From NCBI GenBank assembly GCA_016927535.1, contig JAFGMM010000141.1:1-49448 (forward strand): a stretch of DNA of 49,448 nt. Reading direction: 5' to 3'. Below are positions 33,510-43,100 of this stretch, in pieces; within the stretch, counting starts at the first letter, position 1, and the number at the start of each line of letters is the position of its first letter. The notes beneath the pieces are model-generated. The model had not been told where the DNA came from. It made no database searches and worked only from the letters and a program-made list of their open reading frames with translations. Origin of the DNA: Anaerolineae bacterium. GTDB lineage: Bacteria; Chloroflexota; Anaerolineae; Aggregatilineales; JAFGMM01. Both the position numbers and the translations under genes were made by a program.

Positions 33510-34020
33510 TTGAGGGCGCTCCCGCCGGCTCGCCGGCCTTGACCACCGCTTCGGCAGCGCCCAACCGGGTCTGCGCGCGCAGCAGTTCGGTGTCGAGCAA
33601 GAGCAGGAGCCGGTCGGCCAGGCGCGCGACGCTGGTCACGTAGGGCGAGGCCGTGCGCGTTTGGGCCGAAATCTGCGACAGCGCGACCTCCTCTACATCG
33701 TCGGCGTCATCGACGACCAGCCCAAGCGGGCCTTCCGGCGTGTGAATCCCGATGATCGGGGTATCCAGCCGCAGCCCGGCGTCGCCGGCGCCGAAGCGGA
33801 TGCGCAGATCGATCACCGGCATGATTTCGCCCCGGAAGGTCAGCAGCCCCAGCACATCCGGCGGGGTGCCGGGCAGTTCGGCCAGCGTCATAAAGTGCAT
33901 CACCTCAAGGATGTCATCGACATCGACGCCGTACCACTGATGCCCGACCCGGAAGCTCAAATAATACTTTACCGCCTCATCGGTACCTTTTGGCTCTGGA
34001 TTCTTGGTGTGCTTACTCAT
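33499..34020 (-). CDS. cheW: CheW-type adaptor, second copy
   Basis: I start at ATG 34020, with GAGGGA upstream; the product has 173 residues. The CheW fold is shown by YYLSFRVGHQWYGVDVDDILEV, the central LGLLTFRGEIMPVIDLRIRFG, and the following IIGIHTPEGPLGLVVDDADDV. CheW proteins couple receptors to CheA. The start overlaps the stop of the preceding gene by four bases (ATGA). A second CheW lies at 43851, so this array has two adaptors, perhaps one per receptor. Confidence 0.9.
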   Translation of the reverse strand: MSKHTKNPEPKGTDEAVKYYLSFRVGHQWYGVDVDDILEVMHFMTLAELPGTPPDVLGLLTFRGEIMPVIDLRIRFGAGDAGLRLDTPIIGIHTPEGPLGLVVDDADDVEEVALSQISAQTRTASPYVTSVARLADRLLLLLDTELLRAQTRLGAAEAVVKAGEPAGAPSNEP

Positions 34021-34394
34021 CGGCGTCCCTCGTCTTGATATAACCATACGCGCGCCACGATCCGCGGCCCGTCCGGTGTATCGACAATTTCCAACTCATC
34101 GGTGACGCGCGCCAGGCGGCTGCGCGCTTCATCCAGCCACACGTACCGGCTGTCCGGCCAGCTTACACCGCCCGCCAGCTCGACGCCGGTCTTCCCTTCG
34201 CGGTCGACAATCGACATGTCGATGGAGCCGCACGCCTGCGAGAACAGGATCAGTTCGGCCATCGCGGTCAGCGCCGCCGCCGCGCGCGCCCGGAAAGTCG
34301 GCATCCAACCCTGCTCGGCGACCTTGCGACGCAGCCGGTTGCGCGCAATCGCCACGTCAAACGGGCCTTCGATTTGAATGCTCTCCGCCGGCAT
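34017..34394 (-). CDS. RsbT/anti-sigma-type GHKL protein with eroded ATP site
   Basis: I start at ATG 34394, with GGAGGCGAG upstream; the product has 125 residues. Layout follows RsbT and RsbW: an N-terminal ARNRLRRKVAEQ helix, a TAMAEL helix where the N box should be, and the end RLARVTDELEIVDTPDGPRIVARVWL, like the usual GVRRLMDEFEI...KW end. The catalytic Asn of the N box (ExxxN) is absent and no DxGxG box is visible, so ATP binding is doubtful. In Frz-, Wsp- or Rsb-like systems such proteins switch partners. Its place between a response regulator and a CheW is unusual. The fold call is tentative. Confidence 0.5.
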   Translation of the reverse strand: MPAESIQIEGPFDVAIARNRLRRKVAEQGWMPTFRARAAAALTAMAELILFSQACGSIDMSIVDREGKTGVELAGGVSWPDSRYVWLDEARSRLARVTDELEIVDTPDGPRIVARVWLYQDEGRR

Positions 34395-34395
34395 A

Positions 34396-34785
34396 TTACT
34401 CGCCTCCACCCGCGACCAAGCCAAACGCTTCCAGGGTAGCCATCAGGTTCTCGACTGCAAACACATCTTTCGGAATGTAATCATCCGCGCCCGCCTCCAG
34501 GCCGCGCATCGTCGCGCCCGACCCGTCGAACTCGGTGAGCATGATCACCGGGATCGATGCCGTGTTGGGGTCGCGCTTCAGACGCCGGCAGACCTGGTAG
34601 CCGTCCATTGTCGGCAGATTAATATCCAACACAATCAAATCGGGCTTTTGTTCGTCAACCGCGCGCAGCCCTTCGGGGCCGTCGCCCGCGACCAGGCTGC
34701 GTATGCCGTGTTTTGCCAGGTTTGCCGAAATCTGCCGGGCTTGCGTCGGGCTGTCCTCCACGATCAGAACCAGGGGTGTCTTCAT
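34396..34785 (-). CDS. Single-domain response regulator (CheY-like)
   Basis: The 129-residue protein is a bare receiver domain. It has the acidic pair in LIVEDSPTQ, the phospho-acceptor Asp in LIVLDINLP, the Thr in IMLTEFD and the Lys in DDYIPKD. With CheA encoded at 35917 it is the likely small output or phosphate sink. It ends one base before the gene for the degenerate GHKL protein starts, so the two are cotranslated. It may also receive phosphate from the orphan kinases at 24243 and 26178. Confidence 0.9.
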   Translation of the reverse strand: MKTPLVLIVEDSPTQARQISANLAKHGIRSLVAGDGPEGLRAVDEQKPDLIVLDINLPTMDGYQVCRRLKRDPNTASIPVIMLTEFDGSGATMRGLEAGADDYIPKDVFAVENLMATLEAFGLVAGGGE

Positions 34786-34818
34786 TGCTATCGTCTCCTA
34801 ACCCGTAACCGTCAACAC

Positions 34819-35904
34819 TTAACAACCGCTGCCTTCTTTGACCAGACGCGCCAACGCCTGGGCGATTTCGGGCAAGGGTAAAATGTGCTTTACTGCTCCG
34901 CGAATGATAGCTTCATGAGGCATACTATATACTACTGAAGTTTTCTCATCTTGGGCAACGGTACAGGCGCCGGCCTGGTGCATGGCGTACAGACCGTGCG
35001 CGCCGTCGTCGCCCATACCGGTCAGCACAACCCCGATTGCGTCGGGGCCGTAAACCTGCGCAACCGATTCGAGTAGAATATCGCCGGACGGCACGTAGCG
35101 CGCCGCGACGCCGGCAAGATCGGTCATCAGGGCGCAGCGCCGCCCGGCAGTCAGGCGCAGGTGGGCGTCGCCGGGCGCCAAGTAGACGACGCCCGGTTCC
35201 AGGCCGGCGCGCTGGGCGGCGACGACGACTCGCCGCCGTGTCACCGTCGCGAGCCACTGGGTCAGCGGGGGCACGAAGTCGGCAGCGATGTGCTGTGCGA
35301 CCACGACCGGCACGGGGAAATCTGCCGGCAGGCCGCCAAGAATGACACGCAGGGCCGCCGGGCCGCCGGTCGAACACGCCACCGCCACGATCTCCGGCGA
35401 CCGGGTAGACCCGGCGGACAGGCTTTTGACCCGTATCAGGTCGAGCGGCGCGCCGGCGACAAACTGGCCGTCGGCGCGCTTCCAGTGATGGATGACCTGC
35501 ACGCCCGCCATGGAGCGGAGCGCGCTGACCAGTTCGGCGGCTTTTGCCGGGTATTCGGGATCGGCCGGGCCGGGCGGCTTCTGATAGACGGCCAGCGCGC
35601 CCCGGTTGATCGCCTCGAAAGCCACGTCGGTCTCCCGGTGTTCCAGGCTGGCGCTGATGACGACGATGGGCGTCGGGGTGGCATGCATGATCTCGCGCGT
35701 GGCCTCCAGCCCGTCCATAACCGGCATCACCAGGTCCATAGCGATGACGTCGGGGCGTAGCTCCTCCACCAACCGGACCGCGTCGCGCCCATTGACTGCT
35801 TCGCCGACTACCTCCATACCGGGCGCGGCGTCGATAATGTTCGCCAACAGCCGGCGCGCGGTCGGGCTGTCATCCACTAGTAACACCCTCAACGGCTGAG
35901 CCAT
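34819..35904 (-). CDS. cheB: Chemoreceptor methylesterase/glutamine deamidase
   Basis: CheB removes methyl groups from receptors to reset sensitivity. The 361-residue protein has an N-terminal receiver (phospho-Asp in VIAMDLVMP) and a C-terminal esterase with the catalytic Ser in ACSTGGP, His in VVAQHIAADF and Asp in LTGMGDDGA. A linker of about 40 residues joins the two. It begins 12 bases after cheA ends. Together with CheR at 44412 it implies methylation-based adaptation of the two receptors in this operon. Confidence 0.94.
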   Translation of the reverse strand: MAQPLRVLLVDDSPTARRLLANIIDAAPGMEVVGEAVNGRDAVRLVEELRPDVIAMDLVMPVMDGLEATREIMHATPTPIVVISASLEHRETDVAFEAINRGALAVYQKPPGPADPEYPAKAAELVSALRSMAGVQVIHHWKRADGQFVAGAPLDLIRVKSLSAGSTRSPEIVAVACSTGGPAALRVILGGLPADFPVPVVVAQHIAADFVPPLTQWLATVTRRRVVVAAQRAGLEPGVVYLAPGDAHLRLTAGRRCALMTDLAGVAARYVPSGDILLESVAQVYGPDAIGVVLTGMGDDGAHGLYAMHQAGACTVAQDEKTSVVYSMPHEAIIRGAVKHILPLPEIAQALARLVKEGSGC

Positions 35905-35916
35905 GCCCGGCGCTCC

Positions 35917-38157
35917 TTACAAAAACTGCTCAATGGTCGCGAGCAGCTCGGCCTGGTCGAAGCCGCGTTTGACAATGTAGGCGTCGGCCCCGGCCAACAT
36001 GCCGCGCTCGCGGTTCTCGCGGCTCTCCAGCGAGGTGACCAGGATCACCGGCATCTCACGGTAAGCTGTGCTCTCACGCACCTGCTTCGTAAAATCGATG
36101 CCGTCCATGTTGGGCATCTCGATGTCGGCCACGATGATATCAATCGAGTTGTTCTCCAGGCGCTCTAAGGCCTCTATGCCGTCGATGGCAGTCGTGACCT
36201 GGTAGCCGGCTGCCTGGAGGATATTTTTTTCCAGGGTGCGGGTGGTGATCGAGTCGTCAACGATCAGGACGTGCGCGTTAGGCTTTGGATCGGAAGCCGC
36301 AGTTTCGATGATCGACACCGCATGCGGGCTGGCCTTTTTGGCCGACTTCACCAGGTCCGCTGCGTTCAAGATGACGACCGGTTCGCCGTTTCCCAGCAGC
36401 GCCGCGCCGGACACGTTCCGCACGTGGCTTAACGGCTTGCCCAGTGGTTTCTCCGCCAATTCTAACTCGTCAAGCACTTCGTCTACGAGCAGCGCCATCC
36501 GCTGGTCGGAGACGGCGATGATCAGCGCCAGCATCTCGCCGGCCGGTTTGCTCTTGTCCGCCGTCCGGCCCAGCGCGCCCGCCAGGGTCGTTAAGGGCAG
36601 CGATTTACCGTTGAACGGAAGCATGTAACGCCCCTCGACGGCAAAGATGTCCTTCGGTTCTTCGATCTTCTCGACCGAAAGCAGCGGCAGCACATAGCGC
36701 GCGTCGCCGACCCGCACCAGCAGGCCGCGCGTCATCGTCAGCGAGGCCGGCACGATGAGGCAGATGGTGCTGCCTTTACCCTCGGCGGTTTCGACCGTGA
36801 TGCGCCCCTGCATGTCGGCGAGATGTTTGTTTACCACGTCCAGCCCGACGCCCCGGCCCGACGTCGGGGTGACCTCGCACGCCGTCGAGACGCCGGCGAG
36901 AAACGCCAGCGAAATAATCTGTTCGGCGCTGGCGTCCACGCTGAGCCTGGGGCCGCGGCGCGCCGCGCTCGCCGCGCGGATGGCGTCCAGGTCGAACCCG
37001 CGCCCGTCGTCGCGCACCACAATATGCACCTCGCCGCCGCGCTGCTGCACCGTGATCGTAACCCGGCCCGCCGTGGGTTTACCCGCCGCCGTGCGCGCGT
37101 CCGGGGCTTCGACGCCGTGTGAGACCGCGTTGTTCAGCAAATGAATCAAGGGGTCTTTGAGGTTTTCGAGCACTTTCTTATCCAGCTCGACCTCCTCGCC
37201 CAAAATCTGGAGGTTGACTTGTTTGTGCTCCTTGCGCGCGACATCGCGCACGGTCCGCTGCAAGCCCAGTGAAAGGGTTCGAAAGGGCACCATGCGCACC
37301 CGGCGAACTTCGTCTTGCAGGTCGCCAGAGACCATGCCGAGCCGCACGGCGTCACGGTTCAGCGCTTGCTGAAGCTCGTTGAAAATCCTGATGACCTGCT
37401 GCATGTAGTCGTTGTGGTCGGCGAGCACCTCGACCAGGTGAAGCCCGGTATCGCCCAGCGCGCCGGCGAGCCGGGGCAGCAGGGCCTTGAGGTCGCGCCA
37501 GGTCTTAGGCCACTGCTCCAATTGCGCGCGAATGCGCTGGGCCTCTAAGAGCCGCTGTTCGGCGCTGATCTTCGAGACGATGAGTTCGCCGGCCTGGGCC
37601 ATCAGATCGTCCAGCTTTTGCACGGCTACTCGGATGGTCTGGGCTTCGCCGTGACCCGGCACGCCGCCGGGCGCGCTGATAAAGTCTGGTTCGGGTTCTT
37701 CTTCAAAGATATCGACCGGGCTTGCCGCTTCGGCCGGCGCTGCGCCGGTCTGGGCCGCCGGGGCTGTTTCGGGCGCCAGCAGCGCCGCGAGCCGCCCATG
37801 CAGCGCCCCGATCTCGACCTCCTGGCCGCCCAACAGCTTCTCGGCCGCGTCCAGCCCGTCGTAGAGAACGTCGCATACTTCCGGTCCAAGGGGTTGGTTG
37901 GCGTCACGCGCGGCTTGCAGAACGTTCTCGATGGCGTGCGACAGCTTCTCGATCTCGCCCAGGCCCACCGACCGCGCCGCGCCCTTTAAGCTGTGCGCCG
38001 CCCGGAACGCCTCGCGCAGCAGTTCGCGCCGCCGTTCCTCGTCCGGCTGGCGCTCCAGTTGCAGCAAAGCCTGGTTGAGGTTTTGCAGGTGTTCTTTGGC
38101 CTCCACATTGAACGTTTCCAATAGTTCGCGCATCAGGTCATCTTCAGACGTGGTCAT
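35917..38157 (-). CDS. cheA: Hybrid chemotaxis histidine kinase CheA-REC
   Basis: The central kinase of the array has 746 residues. In order: Hpt (P1) domain with phospho-His H55 (AAHSLKGAARSVG); an acidic linker and no P2 domain; the P3 dimerisation helices from about 190; an HATPase (HLLNNAVSHGVEAPD, DDGRGFD, GRGVGLDVV) at about 335-480; a CheW-like P5 domain; and a C-terminal receiver (VLIVDDS, phospho-Asp in VADIEMPN, Lys in IVKRGF) at about 630-746. A receiver fused to CheA is the arrangement of FrzE and similar non-flagellar systems. AGGAGA precedes the ATG. Confidence 0.94.
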   Translation of the reverse strand: MTTSEDDLMRELLETFNVEAKEHLQNLNQALLQLERQPDEERRRELLREAFRAAHSLKGAARSVGLGEIEKLSHAIENVLQAARDANQPLGPEVCDVLYDGLDAAEKLLGGQEVEIGALHGRLAALLAPETAPAAQTGAAPAEAASPVDIFEEEPEPDFISAPGGVPGHGEAQTIRVAVQKLDDLMAQAGELIVSKISAEQRLLEAQRIRAQLEQWPKTWRDLKALLPRLAGALGDTGLHLVEVLADHNDYMQQVIRIFNELQQALNRDAVRLGMVSGDLQDEVRRVRMVPFRTLSLGLQRTVRDVARKEHKQVNLQILGEEVELDKKVLENLKDPLIHLLNNAVSHGVEAPDARTAAGKPTAGRVTITVQQRGGEVHIVVRDDGRGFDLDAIRAASAARRGPRLSVDASAEQIISLAFLAGVSTACEVTPTSGRGVGLDVVNKHLADMQGRITVETAEGKGSTICLIVPASLTMTRGLLVRVGDARYVLPLLSVEKIEEPKDIFAVEGRYMLPFNGKSLPLTTLAGALGRTADKSKPAGEMLALIIAVSDQRMALLVDEVLDELELAEKPLGKPLSHVRNVSGAALLGNGEPVVILNAADLVKSAKKASPHAVSIIETAASDPKPNAHVLIVDDSITTRTLEKNILQAAGYQVTTAIDGIEALERLENNSIDIIVADIEMPNMDGIDFTKQVRESTAYREMPVILVTSLESRENRERGMLAGADAYIVKRGFDQAELLATIEQFL

Positions 38158-38243
38158 GAAGTTCTCCTAGCAAATCTCGCAAGGCGGGCTTCCGGTACAC
38201 CGGTATTACTACGACGAGACTCATAACCTTTCCAAGCCCTATT

Positions 38244-40094
38244 TTATAACTGGTACCGTGCGACCGCTTGTTCCATCTGGCGCGCCATATCGAGCAGGTC
38301 TTTGGCGCTGCGCTCGGCCTGGCGCGTACTGGCGGCGGTCTGGGCGCTGGCCTGCTTGATCGACGCAATCGCGGCGGCTAACTGCTCCATGCCGTTGGCT
38401 TGTTGGTGGGTGCTGGCGGCGATCTGGTGGGCGGTCCGCGCCGACAGCTCGATGACCTGCGCCAGGTCCCGGATGGCTTCGCCGGCGTGCTCGATCAAAG
38501 CCATGCCGTAGTCGGCGCCCTTCATGCCGGCCTCGGTGACCATCACAGCGCTGTTGGTGGCGCTCTGGATTTCCTTCAAGATGCTGTTAACGCGCTGCGT
38601 GGCGGTGCGCGACTGTTCGGCGAGCTGGCGCACCTCCATCGCTACCACGCCGAAGCCCTTACCCTCTTCGCCGGCGCGCGCTGCCTCGATGGAGGCGTTC
38701 AGCGAGAGCATCTTGGATTGGTCGGCGATGTCGTTCACGGCGGCGATGATCTCGCCGATCTGCTGGGTGCGCTCGGAGAGCATCAAAATATTCTGGGCGA
38801 TGTTGCCCACCTGGTCACGGACATCCCGCACCCCGTCAATCGAATGGTCGACCGCCTCCTGGCCGAAGCGCGACACGCTGACCGACTCTTGCGCAGCGTC
38901 GGCAACGCTGCGCGCGCGGTTGGCGGTCTGGGTCACGGTCGCGCGCACCTCCTCGACCGTGGTCATGGTCTGGCCGACGGCGGCGTCTTGCTCGGCGGCG
39001 CTGGCGATCTGCTGGGTGGTGGCCGCCTGGATTTCGGTTACCGCCGTCGATATGGTCGCCGCCATGCTGCGCATATGGGTAATCATGCGCTGCAAACTGG
39101 CGGTCGTTTGGTTTAGGCTCCGGCCCAACACGCACAGCGGGTCGTCGTTCGGGTCCCCGGCCTCCCCCAGGTCGAGCCGGATATTCAAATGCCCGTCGCC
39201 TACGGCCTGCATATATTCGACATACTTTTTGACCGTCGCCTCCAGGTGTTCGCGCTGCGCCTGCGCCTTGGCGGCGCGCTGCTCGATTTCGGCGCTGGCT
39301 TGCTGGAGACGCCGGTGCTGCTCCTGCTCGGCGGCGATGCGCGCTTCGATCTCGTGGTTGGCCGTCTCCAGCCGGGCGCGCTGCGCCTGTTCGGCGGCGG
39401 CGCGCTGCCGGATTTCAGCGTTGGCCTGCTCGAGTTGGGCGCGCTGCGCCTGCTCGGCGGCGATGCGTTTTTCGATCTCCAGGGTTGCCAGCTGCGCTTC
39501 GCGGAACTGCTCCTCTTGACCGGTCACAATCGAATGGGCCATGAGCGCGCCGGTCGGCAGCGCGACCAGGCTGATAAACACACTGGCGGCCAACTCGACG
39601 GTCGGGTCGATGCGCGCCGGCCAGGTCGGCGCCAGCGCGTGGGTCAGCACGAGGCTGGCGCCGAGGGCCACGAGGCTGGCGAGAATGATCCAACGGGTAT
39701 TGGCGCTCCCCAGGAGCAGATAGCCCACCATGATCGCCGTGAGATAACCCACGCCGACCGACGGCATGACGCCGGGCACCGGGAGCGGCGCTATGAACAT
39801 GGCAAGGATGATGGATCCGAGAAACCCGTAGGCCCCAAGCTGGGGTTGGTTGCGGCGGCAAAAGACCTGGTACAGCCCTGAGCCGGCGCCCATCAACAGG
39901 GGCGCGCCGGCAAATACGAGAAATTGGGTATAAGACGGCAGCAGCAGCCACCCGATAATCGGCAAGATCACCGTAGGGATGGTCGCCCATCCCAGGTATT
40001 TGCTGAGATTCCGGCCAAACGCTGCCTGGCGCGCCTGGATATCGGCATTGATCTGTCCCTGTCCTTCATCCTGTATTGCCGTCGTTTGAGTCAT
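38244..40094 (-). CDS. Methyl-accepting chemotaxis protein, membrane type with coiled-coil linker
   Basis: I start at ATG 40094 (GGGAAG just upstream), giving 616 residues. Residues about 30-195 form five to six membrane helices with no periplasmic domain, so the signal may come from the membrane. Next is a coiled coil (about 205-290) of four near-repeats based on AEQAQRAxLExAxxEI, then a short HAMP-like part (VGDGHLNIRLD) and the signalling domain (about 340-616) with the hairpin-tip sequence INDIADQSKMLSLNASIEAARAGE-type core. Its signalling half is nearly the same as that of the next receptor, indicating duplication. There is no CheR-docking pentapeptide. Confidence 0.9.
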   Translation of the reverse strand: MTQTTAIQDEGQGQINADIQARQAAFGRNLSKYLGWATIPTVILPIIGWLLLPSYTQFLVFAGAPLLMGAGSGLYQVFCRRNQPQLGAYGFLGSIILAMFIAPLPVPGVMPSVGVGYLTAIMVGYLLLGSANTRWIILASLVALGASLVLTHALAPTWPARIDPTVELAASVFISLVALPTGALMAHSIVTGQEEQFREAQLATLEIEKRIAAEQAQRAQLEQANAEIRQRAAAEQAQRARLETANHEIEARIAAEQEQHRRLQQASAEIEQRAAKAQAQREHLEATVKKYVEYMQAVGDGHLNIRLDLGEAGDPNDDPLCVLGRSLNQTTASLQRMITHMRSMAATISTAVTEIQAATTQQIASAAEQDAAVGQTMTTVEEVRATVTQTANRARSVADAAQESVSVSRFGQEAVDHSIDGVRDVRDQVGNIAQNILMLSERTQQIGEIIAAVNDIADQSKMLSLNASIEAARAGEEGKGFGVVAMEVRQLAEQSRTATQRVNSILKEIQSATNSAVMVTEAGMKGADYGMALIEHAGEAIRDLAQVIELSARTAHQIAASTHQQANGMEQLAAAIASIKQASAQTAASTRQAERSAKDLLDMARQMEQAVARYQL

Positions 40095-40126
40095 GATCTC
40101 TTCCCGCTCCACAGTACGAGTAGCCG

Positions 40127-43100
40127 CTAAGATAAACGATACCGCGCGACCACTTCTTCCATCTGGTGCGCCATGTCGAGCAAGTCTTTGGCGCTGCGCT
40201 CGGCCTGGCGGGTGCTGACGGTCATCTGGGTGGTAGCCTGCTGGATAGCCTGGATCGCCGTCGCCAGTTGCTCCATGCCGTTGGTCTGCTGGTAGGTGCT
40301 GGCCGCGATTTGGTTGGCCGCCTGCGCCGATTGTTCGATGATATCCGCCAGGTCTTGGATGGCGGCGCCGGCATGCTCGATCAGGATCATGCCCCGGTCG
40401 GCACCTTTGGTGCCCTCCTCGGTCACCATCACGGCGGTGTTGGTGGCGCCCTGGATTTCGTTCAGAATGCCGCGCACGCGCGCCGTCGCTTCGCGCGACT
40501 GTTCGGCAAGCTGGCGCACCTCCATCGCCACCACGCCGAAGCCCTTGCCTTCCTCGCCGGCGCGCGCTGCCTCGATGGAGGCGTTGAGCGAGAGCATCTT
40601 CGACTGGTCGGCGATGTCGTTGACGGCAGCGATGATCTCGCCGATCTGCTGGGTGTGCTCGGAGAGCATCAAAATATTCTGGGCGATGTCGCCCACCCGC
40701 TCGCGGATGCGCTGCATCCCGGCGACGGAATCACCGATGGCGTCTTGGCCGGAGCGCGACACCTTGATCGACTCCTGGGCGGCGTCGGCGACGCCGCGCG
40801 CCCGCTCGGCGGTCTGGATCACCGTGACGCGCACCTCCTCGACCGTGGCGGTGGTCTGGGTGACGGCGGCGTCCTGTTCGGTGGCGCTGGCGATTTGCTG
40901 GGTGGCGGCGGCCTGGATTTCGGCGGCGGCTGCCGAGACCTCCGCCGATACGTCCCGGAGCTGGCGGGCCATCGCGCTGAGGCTGTCTACCATGTGATTC
41001 AGGTTGGCGCTGAGTTGCCGCAGGTCGCTGTGACGCCGTTCGCCGTCCTTGCCGTCCGGGTCGAGCCGGACGGTCAGGTCGCCCTGGGCGACGCGCTGGA
41101 CGAACTCCAGGTACTCGGCCACGGCGGCTTTGAGCATTTCTTCGTTCTGGCGCAGCGCTTCGACGGCCCGCTTCTGCTCGGTGATATCCTCGTTGCTGCC
41201 GAGAATCCCGATCACGCGCCCGGTTGCGTCGTACAACGGGACTCGGGTGGTGCGCAGCCAGTTCGTCTGGCCGTCGGGTGCGGGTCGAGGTTCTTCGTGG
41301 TTGATCTTCGGCGTCTGGGTTCCCATCACCTGCGCGTCGTCGGTGTGGTAGCGCGCCGCTTGCGCCGCCCACGGCATGTCGGAGTCGGTCTTGCCGATCA
41401 CCGCGTCGGGCGAGTCCAGGCCGGCGTCGGCGGCAAACTGGCGGTTGCAGCCCATATACCTGAGATTCTGATCCTTCCAGTAAATGGACTGCGGGACGTT
41501 ATCGAGCACCAACTGAAGCAACTGCTGGCTTTCGTAGAGCGCCTGGCGCTGCTGCTTGTTCTCGGTGATGTCGCGCGTCACCGCCACCAGCCTGGCATTG
41601 CCTTCGCCATCGTTGAGCGGGATTTTGGTCAGCGAGACCCATCGATCGTTGCCGCGCAGGTCGGGGGTGTAGGATTCCTGGTTGTAAACGGCCTGGCCGG
41701 ATTCGATCACGGCGCGCTCGTCGGCGATGTCTTTGGCGCCGGCATCGGGCGGCAGGAAGTCGGCGGCGGTTTTGCCGATCAGCGCATCTGGCGATGGCGC
41801 GCCCATAAACTCGGCCAGCGCCGTATTGCCGAGCAGAATCCGGCTGTGCGCGTCCTTGATCGCTACCAGGTCCGGCATGGCGTTGATGAGCGTGCGCATC
41901 AGATTCCGCTCGTCGGCGGTCTGGGCGATCATCTCGCGCAGCCGGCGGGTCATCGTGTTAAAAGCGTGCGCCAGTGCGCCCACCTCGTCATCTCGCATAA
42001 TCGTCGCCGTGCGCTCCAGGTCGCCGGTGGTGATTTGGGCGGCGGTCTCGCCCAGGTTGTGAATCGGTCTGACGATGCTCTGTGTGACGAACCACGCGAC
42101 GACGATGGCGGCGATGAGCGTGATGATAAAGATCGCCGTCTCGGTGAGAATGATGTTGGCGGCGGAGGACCAGTTGACCTCATCTAGGTTGCGCTCGGCG
42201 ACCAGCACGGCTTCGATCTGAGGTATCCAGCGATGGACGCCTATGACCGAGACGCCCCGGTAATCTTCATAGGCCTCGGCGCCGATGTGGTGCGCGGGGG
42301 CCTCGCCGGGAGCGTTGATGTCTTCGAGCGCATCTTTGACCGTTTCGGTCCGGGCATATCCCGGCTCCACTGCCTGGTCAGGATAGCGCACACCGGTCAG
42401 CAGACGTTTATCTTTCGCCACCAGGTATGTCTCGCCGGTCTCACCCAACCCGGTCTGCTCACTCATGATCGCGCCGAGTTTTTCCAGGCTGGTGTAGCCG
42501 GCCAGCACGCCGACCCACGCGCCGGCGCCATCGAACAGGGGCCGGGATGTGGCGATGCGAGTTTGCCCGTACAGCACCGTCGGCGGCTGTACATAGAAAT
42601 CGCTTTGCCCGTGCAGGAAGTAGCGCTGGTCGATGTGATTTTTGCCCTCCTGGGTCGGGTCGGTCGAGAAGACGATGACGCCCGTCGTGTCCAGGATCAA
42701 TGCTTGGTCGAAGGTGCCTGAATTGGCCTTCCACTCCTCGAAGTGCGCGATGAGCTTTTCCTTTAGAGCCGGGCGGGCATCCGAGCCGGGCGCTGCTTTC
42801 AACAGCGGGAGGACCCATTCCTGTACTTCGGTCTGGTAGAGGGCGTTTGCGATATCGCTGCGCAGGCGATCCAGCCAGTCTTCGATCTGGACCGTCTTGA
42901 GCGTTACGATCGATTCGAGTTGGTTCAGCGCTTGCTGTTGGTTGTTTAGAAAATTGGCGACGGCTGTGATTCCATTCAGGATCCCCACCGGGAGCGCCGC
43001 CATCACGACGAAGGCGACCAACAGCCGGACCCGGATGCGTTGGATGTTCTGGTAAAGGCGGATGCCTCGCCAGACGAGGATGAGGGTGCAGAAGGTCACG

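Noticed and set aside
40166-42187. 673-codon frame antisense to the large receptor gene
   Set aside because: Shadow of the GC-rich receptor; Gly/Asp/His-rich low-complexity text with no recognisable domain.
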